Notes under the pieces: generated by a model
Seen by the model: only the letters and a program-made list of their open reading frames with translations
The model's database searches: none
Told to the model about the DNA's origin: nothing
Translations under genes and position numbers: made by a program
Shown here: piece after piece, positions 47,873 to 50,944 of the stretch
How the letters are laid out: each line of letters starts with the position of its first letter
Numbering within the stretch: position 1 is the first letter of the stretch
Origin: DASSWG01 sp035705295
GTDB taxonomy: Bacteria > Bacteroidota > Bacteroidia > Flavobacteriales > Flavobacteriaceae
NCBI GenBank assembly: GCA_035705295.1
Contig: DASSWG010000040.1
Span: forward strand, 1 to 50,944
Direction of reading: 5' to 3'
DNA: 50,944 bases

Positions 47873-48340
47873 ATGAAAAAATTAATTTTCCTCTTTTGCT
47901 GTTTTTTGATTTTCGCTTGTCAAGAACACAACAAAAAGAAAGTTCCACAAACTTCGGAAAAACCAACTGAAGAGTCCACAGGAAAAACTTCCAATTTACC
48001 GGAAAATTTATGTTTTTTAAGCATTGTCGGTTCTTCAAAAGTGGACGGAAAAACCGTTCAAGATTCTCTTGTTTTAAACTTGAAAATCCGTAACAACAAG
48101 GTTTCGGGAGTTTATAATTGGATTCCCGCAGAAAAAGATGTGCGACGGGGAACCATTGTGGGTGAAAAACAAGAAAATAGTATTCGGGGCGAATATTTAT
48201 TCATGCAAGAAGGGAAAAAACAAGCCCAATCAATTTTTATCAACCTCCACGACGATTATGCAAAAGTGACCACCAATGCTGGAAAACAAGGAGAAATGGT
48301 CGTTGAAATTGAAAAAGTGGATTGTAAAAAAATGAATTGA
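47873..48340 (+). CDS. Lipoprotein of unknown function
   Basis: This 155-residue protein starts MKKLIFLFCCFLIFACQEH, with lipobox Cys near residue 16. A Lys/Thr/Glu-rich linker follows, and then a beta-rich domain: ENLCFLSIVGSSKVDGKTVQDSLVLNLKIRNNKVSG, GTIVGEKQENSIRGEYLF. Similar small lipoproteins occur in flavobacteria, with no known role. It probably resides in the inner leaflet of the outer membrane. Confidence 0.7.
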   Translation: MKKLIFLFCCFLIFACQEHNKKKVPQTSEKPTEESTGKTSNLPENLCFLSIVGSSKVDGKTVQDSLVLNLKIRNNKVSGVYNWIPAEKDVRRGTIVGEKQENSIRGEYLFMQEGKKQAQSIFINLHDDYAKVTTNAGKQGEMVVEIEKVDCKKMN

Positions 48341-48387
48341 CCTTTTTCCAAAAACTTTTTTAGGAATAGCTAGCTGCATTAAAAATC

Positions 48388-49383
48388 ATGGATTCGCTCA
48401 CACAAATTGTTTTGGGAGCTGCCGTCGGAGAGGCGGTTTTGGGCAAAAAAATAGGCAACAAAGCGATGTTGTACGGCGGCATTGCCGGGACCATTCCAGA
48501 TTTGGACACTTTTGCCGGGTTTTTTACAGACACCGTCACCGCTATTGAACTTCATAGGGCTTTTACCCATTCCATTATTTTTGCAGTCGTTTTTGCCCCT
48601 GTTCTTGGATTGTTGGTTTCCAAAATTGAACGAAAATCTATTGCGACATGGAAAAATTGGTCTTGGCTTTTCTTTTGGGGGCTGTTGACACACCCGATCC
48701 TCGATTCCTTTACCACCTGGGGCACCCAACTTTTTTGGCCGTTGGAAACAGAACTGGCTTTTAAAAGTATTTTTGTGATCGATCCGTTGTACACTTTGCC
48801 ACTGATTATTGGACTGGTCTTGGCCTTTCGTCAAAAGAAGGGAAGCAAAAAAAGAAGATATTACAATAATCTTGGCTTGCTGACAAGCACCGGATATTTA
48901 TTGTTGAGTTTGGCTTTAAAAGGGGTGGCATTCGAAAAATTCGAGAAAAGTCTGCAGAATCAAACTATTTCGTACCTACAAATAGAAACACGGCCTTCCC
49001 CCCTGAACATTGTTCTTTGGAACGCCAATGTAGAACTGGAAAACGCTTATTTAATTGGCGATTATTCTTTTTTTGACGAACGCCCCATCCAGTTTGAGCG
49101 CTATCCCAAAAATCATCAGCTATTGGGCGATTTGAAAAACCATCCTAAAGTCCAGCGGCTCATCGATATTTCCAATGGATGGTACACCATTTCCAAAAAA
49201 AATGACGTATTGAGGTTCAATGATTTGCGCTTTGGAAAAATGAATCCATACCAAAAAAATTCTTCCTTTGTTTTTAGTTATGAATTGATCGAAACCAAAA
49301 ATGGGTTAACGGTAAAAGAAGTTGAAAAAACCCCAGAAAATGCAAAAAATCTCCTTTCCAATCTTTGGCAGCGGATTTTTTAA
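48388..49383 (+). CDS. Membrane-bound metal-dependent hydrolase (YdjM/DUF457 type)
   Basis: This 331-residue protein starts MDSLTQIVLGAAVGEAVLGKK, and its N-terminal half has hydrophobic helices with GGIAGTIPDLDTFAG, HRAFTHSIIF and LTHPILDSFTTWGTQLFWP, the conserved Asp and His of the LexA-binding membrane hydrolase family (PF04307). The C-terminal ~150 residues are soluble. The substrate is unknown. Confidence 0.88.
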   Translation: MDSLTQIVLGAAVGEAVLGKKIGNKAMLYGGIAGTIPDLDTFAGFFTDTVTAIELHRAFTHSIIFAVVFAPVLGLLVSKIERKSIATWKNWSWLFFWGLLTHPILDSFTTWGTQLFWPLETELAFKSIFVIDPLYTLPLIIGLVLAFRQKKGSKKRRYYNNLGLLTSTGYLLLSLALKGVAFEKFEKSLQNQTISYLQIETRPSPLNIVLWNANVELENAYLIGDYSFFDERPIQFERYPKNHQLLGDLKNHPKVQRLIDISNGWYTISKKNDVLRFNDLRFGKMNPYQKNSSFVFSYELIETKNGLTVKEVEKTPENAKNLLSNLWQRIF

Positions 49384-49518
49384 AGCAATATTTCTATTTT
49401 CTCGGATTTATAATGATCAGCAAAAAACAAGAAATCGTTTAAAGCCCAAAATCCAACTGCGGGTTTTTCAGTTGAAGAAAAAGCAAACCATCTTCCAATT
49501 TTGGATGTTTCCCTAGTT

Positions 49519-50190
49519 TTAAAGTTGCTTCATCACATTTTCGGTAATCCGGTCGCAACGGCTATTGCCGAATTCAAATACTTGCTTATCCTCGGATAAC
49601 TCATACAATTTTTCCTTGAGCATTTCCTTGGAACGGTGCAAACGTATTTTTACATTGGCGACCGTTAAATCCAAAGCAGCAGCTATTTCTTTCAGGCTCA
49701 TTTCTTCAACTTCTTTTAAAATATAGACCGTTTTATATTTTGTGCCCAACTTGTCAATGGCATTTTCCAGCACTTGTTTGGCTTCATTTTGTATCATTTT
49801 TTGCTGTGGGTTTAATTCTTTGTGGTCCGGAATTTCCAAAGCGGCATTGCCCTTAAAATTTTTGAGCGCTTCGTTTAAATGGTACAGTTTTCCTTTTTCT
49901 TTGAGCCTTGCCAAGGATTCGTTTATTCCGATGCGAATAAGCCAGGTGGAAAAAGAAGCTTCCAGTTTAAATTGGTGCAACTTGGTAAAGGCTTTTAGGT
50001 AACTGTTTTGCATGGCATCCTCAATTTCTGCCTCATCCTTTAAATAAACCCTGATGATTCGATATAATTTTTGGTTGTTCCGCCGGACCAAAATCTCGTA
50101 GAGTTCTTTTTCCCCATTCAAGATACGTTTTATGACTTCCGGTTCTTTGATTTTATGATTGTTGAAATCATTAATGTTGATAGCTTCCAT
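49519..50190 (-). CDS. ECF-type RNA polymerase sigma factor
   Basis: This 223-residue protein has sigma-70 region 2 (ELYEILVRRNNQKLYRIIRVYLKDEAEIEDAMQNSYLKAFTKL) and region 4 (KLGTKYKTVYILKEVEEMSLKEIAAALDLTVANVKIRLHRSKEMLKE). It is an ECF sigma without an obvious anti-sigma gene beside it. The region-4 tail is extended by about 25 residues. It faces away from the DoxX-like gene across a 123-base divergent gap, which may be its target. Confidence 0.9.
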   Translation of the reverse strand: MEAININDFNNHKIKEPEVIKRILNGEKELYEILVRRNNQKLYRIIRVYLKDEAEIEDAMQNSYLKAFTKLHQFKLEASFSTWLIRIGINESLARLKEKGKLYHLNEALKNFKGNAALEIPDHKELNPQQKMIQNEAKQVLENAIDKLGTKYKTVYILKEVEEMSLKEIAAALDLTVANVKIRLHRSKEMLKEKLYELSEDKQVFEFGNSRCDRITENVMKQL

Positions 50191-50234
50191 AGAGCGGTAC
50201 CTTTTTGTTTTAGATAAGAAACAAGAAAGAAAGT

Positions 50235-50248
50235 TACAAAATTTTGTA
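50235..50248. promoter_or_regulatory. 14-base palindrome in the sigma/DoxX divergent gap
   Basis: TACAAAATTTTGTA is a perfect palindrome, 45 bases from the sigma start and 66 before the DoxX-like gene. It may be an operator, but A/T richness makes chance possible. No -7 box is clear in either direction. Confidence 0.3.
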
Positions 50249-50313
50249 TCCTTTTTCAGAATCCCTCATCAAAAGAAGGTAACAAAAAGTATTAACCTTT
50301 AAAAACAAAAATC

Positions 50314-50676
50314 ATGAATTCCAATGTGCAATTAGTGAAAACCTTGTTGAAATATACGTTTGGACTGGTGCCAATCGTTGCGGGCTTGGACAAGTTCGCC
50401 AACATTTTGACCAATTGGGAGCAGTATTTATCGGAAGGAATGCTTGCAATAATTCCTTTTGAAGCTTCCACTTTTATGATGATCGTGGGGGCTATCGAAA
50501 TCGTGGCCGGTATTTTGGTATTGACAAAAACAAAACTTGGCGCCTACATCGTTGCTGCTTGGTTGGTTTGCATTGCCTTGACCTTGTTATTTAGCTGGAG
50601 CTACGTAGATGTCGCCGTCAGGGATTTGGTAATGGCCATTGCCGCTTTCTCTTTGGCAAAACTTTCGGAAGAATAA
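50314..50676 (+). CDS. DoxX-like small membrane protein
   Basis: This 120-residue protein has four hydrophobic segments (LLKYTFGLVPIVAGLDKFANI, FMMIVGAIEIVAGILVL, YIVAAWLVCIALTLLFSW, DLVMAIAAFSLAKL). The GLDKFANIL stretch and helix arrangement resemble the DoxX/TQO family, in which the first helix has G-x-x-K. Its role is unknown. It is divergent from the ECF sigma gene. Confidence 0.65.
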   Translation: MNSNVQLVKTLLKYTFGLVPIVAGLDKFANILTNWEQYLSEGMLAIIPFEASTFMMIVGAIEIVAGILVLTKTKLGAYIVAAWLVCIALTLLFSWSYVDVAVRDLVMAIAAFSLAKLSEE

Positions 50677-50742
50677 TTTGTAACTAATCAGTCCGAACTA
50701 TCCTAACATAGTTATTTGAAATATAGATAGATACGAATTTTT

Positions 50743-50779
50743 AACCGCAGAGATCGCAAAGTTTACGCAAAGTTCGCCA
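50743..50779 (+). repeat. CGCAAAGTT direct repeats
   Basis: CGCAAAGTT occurs twice, 11 bases apart (50755, 50766), within ACCGCAGAGATCGCAAAG-type wording. It sits between the DoxX-like gene and the transposase fragment. The rest of 50677-50811 shows no gene. Confidence 0.45.
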
Positions 50780-50811
50780 AGTATTACAAACTGATTTTCA
50801 TTCCGATATTC

Positions 50812-50944
50812 TTATGGATTGACCAAATCAAATTGATACGATTTTTCATATTTTCTGTTGTCCCTTATTAGAGCAAATATCCTGTTTATGATTTTTGCCC
50901 TAACGGAATTGATAATGGTCATTTTGTTTTTCCCCTCGGCCAAT
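50812..50944 (-). CDS. IS110-type transposase, C-terminus (partial)
   Basis: On the minus strand a frame enters from the window edge and ends at a TAA at 50812-50814. The 43 visible residues, LAEGKNKMTIINSVRAKIIN then RIFALIRDNRKYEKSYQF and DLVNP, match by recall the C-terminal tail of IS110-family transposases, which often read GKNKM..N..R.K...R.FA....R. The DEDD and Ser-containing domains lie outside the window. The fragment is too short for a normal gene call. Confidence 0.65.
   Translation of the reverse strand, partial: LAEGKNKMTIINSVRAKIINRIFALIRDNRKYEKSYQFDLVNP

Noticed and set aside
1..50944. CRISPR array, tRNA and rRNA genes
   Set aside because: No regularly spaced identical repeats, no CCA-ended cloverleaf pattern and no rRNA signature were seen by eye; a covariance search could still find a small RNA.

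Overview
The window is a piece of a Flavobacteriaceae-type (Bacteroidota) chromosome. The evidence is the mutY-ssb-gldE-gldD gliding-motility cluster, the block leuS-ftsX-DUF3098-uppP-truB, a eukaryote-like IleRS, a fused OlsF-type acyltransferase, many promoters with the Bacteroidota -7 box TAnnTTTG, and the near absence of Shine-Dalgarno sequences. The genes are almost all housekeeping and densely packed on both strands; no gap exceeds about 210 bases. I see no rRNA, tRNA or CRISPR array.

Layout. 1-3044: end of mutY, a lone HicB antitoxin, ssb, gldE, gldD. 3110-10276: EamA permease, bifunctional OlsF, aspartate kinase, GNAT, fbp, a UPF0175/DUF3368 toxin-antitoxin pair bracketed by copies of the 3' end of a terB-like gene, then terB itself. 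10424-15546: ileS, a TraR/DksA-like protein, an exported protein, lspA. 15610-18456: a tightly overlapping minus-strand operon rimB-rimK-astE-like-5-FTHF cyclo-ligase. 18576-24288: mpl, an AT-rich two-gene insert, surE, lpxB, a membrane Zn peptidase. 24493-31709: leuS, ftsX, YefM-YoeB, DUF3098, uppP, truB, lpxH. 31713-36736: a ketoacyl synthase and bioA, bioD, bioF, interrupted by a ParD-ParE module. 36865-42053: DUF2975/HTH pair, trmB, LysE permease, alkyltransferase-like protein, mrp-nifU-ferredoxin reductase. 42105-50676: ZIP transporter with an MntR-type repressor, an outer-membrane protein, DjlA-like protein, bacilliredoxin, PlsC, acyl-ACP desaturase, lipoprotein, membrane hydrolase, ECF sigma factor and a DoxX-like protein. 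50812-50944: the C-terminus of an IS110-type transposase running off the edge.

The most interesting signal is not a gene. Several families of short palindromic or tandem repeats, of the kind scattered between genes here, also lie in frame inside essential coding sequences. leuS carries five such stretches, and ileS, the ketoacyl synthase gene and bioA carry one each; one family has an identical 8-4-8 stem-loop geometry in all four copies. This resembles what is known for Rickettsia palindromic elements. A second theme is small addiction modules: three complete toxin-antitoxin pairs and one orphan antitoxin, each set between conserved housekeeping genes, one with a repeat-flanked footprint that suggests cassette-like insertion. 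Iron or metal regulation is suggested by perfect palindromes at the mrp and mntR promoters.
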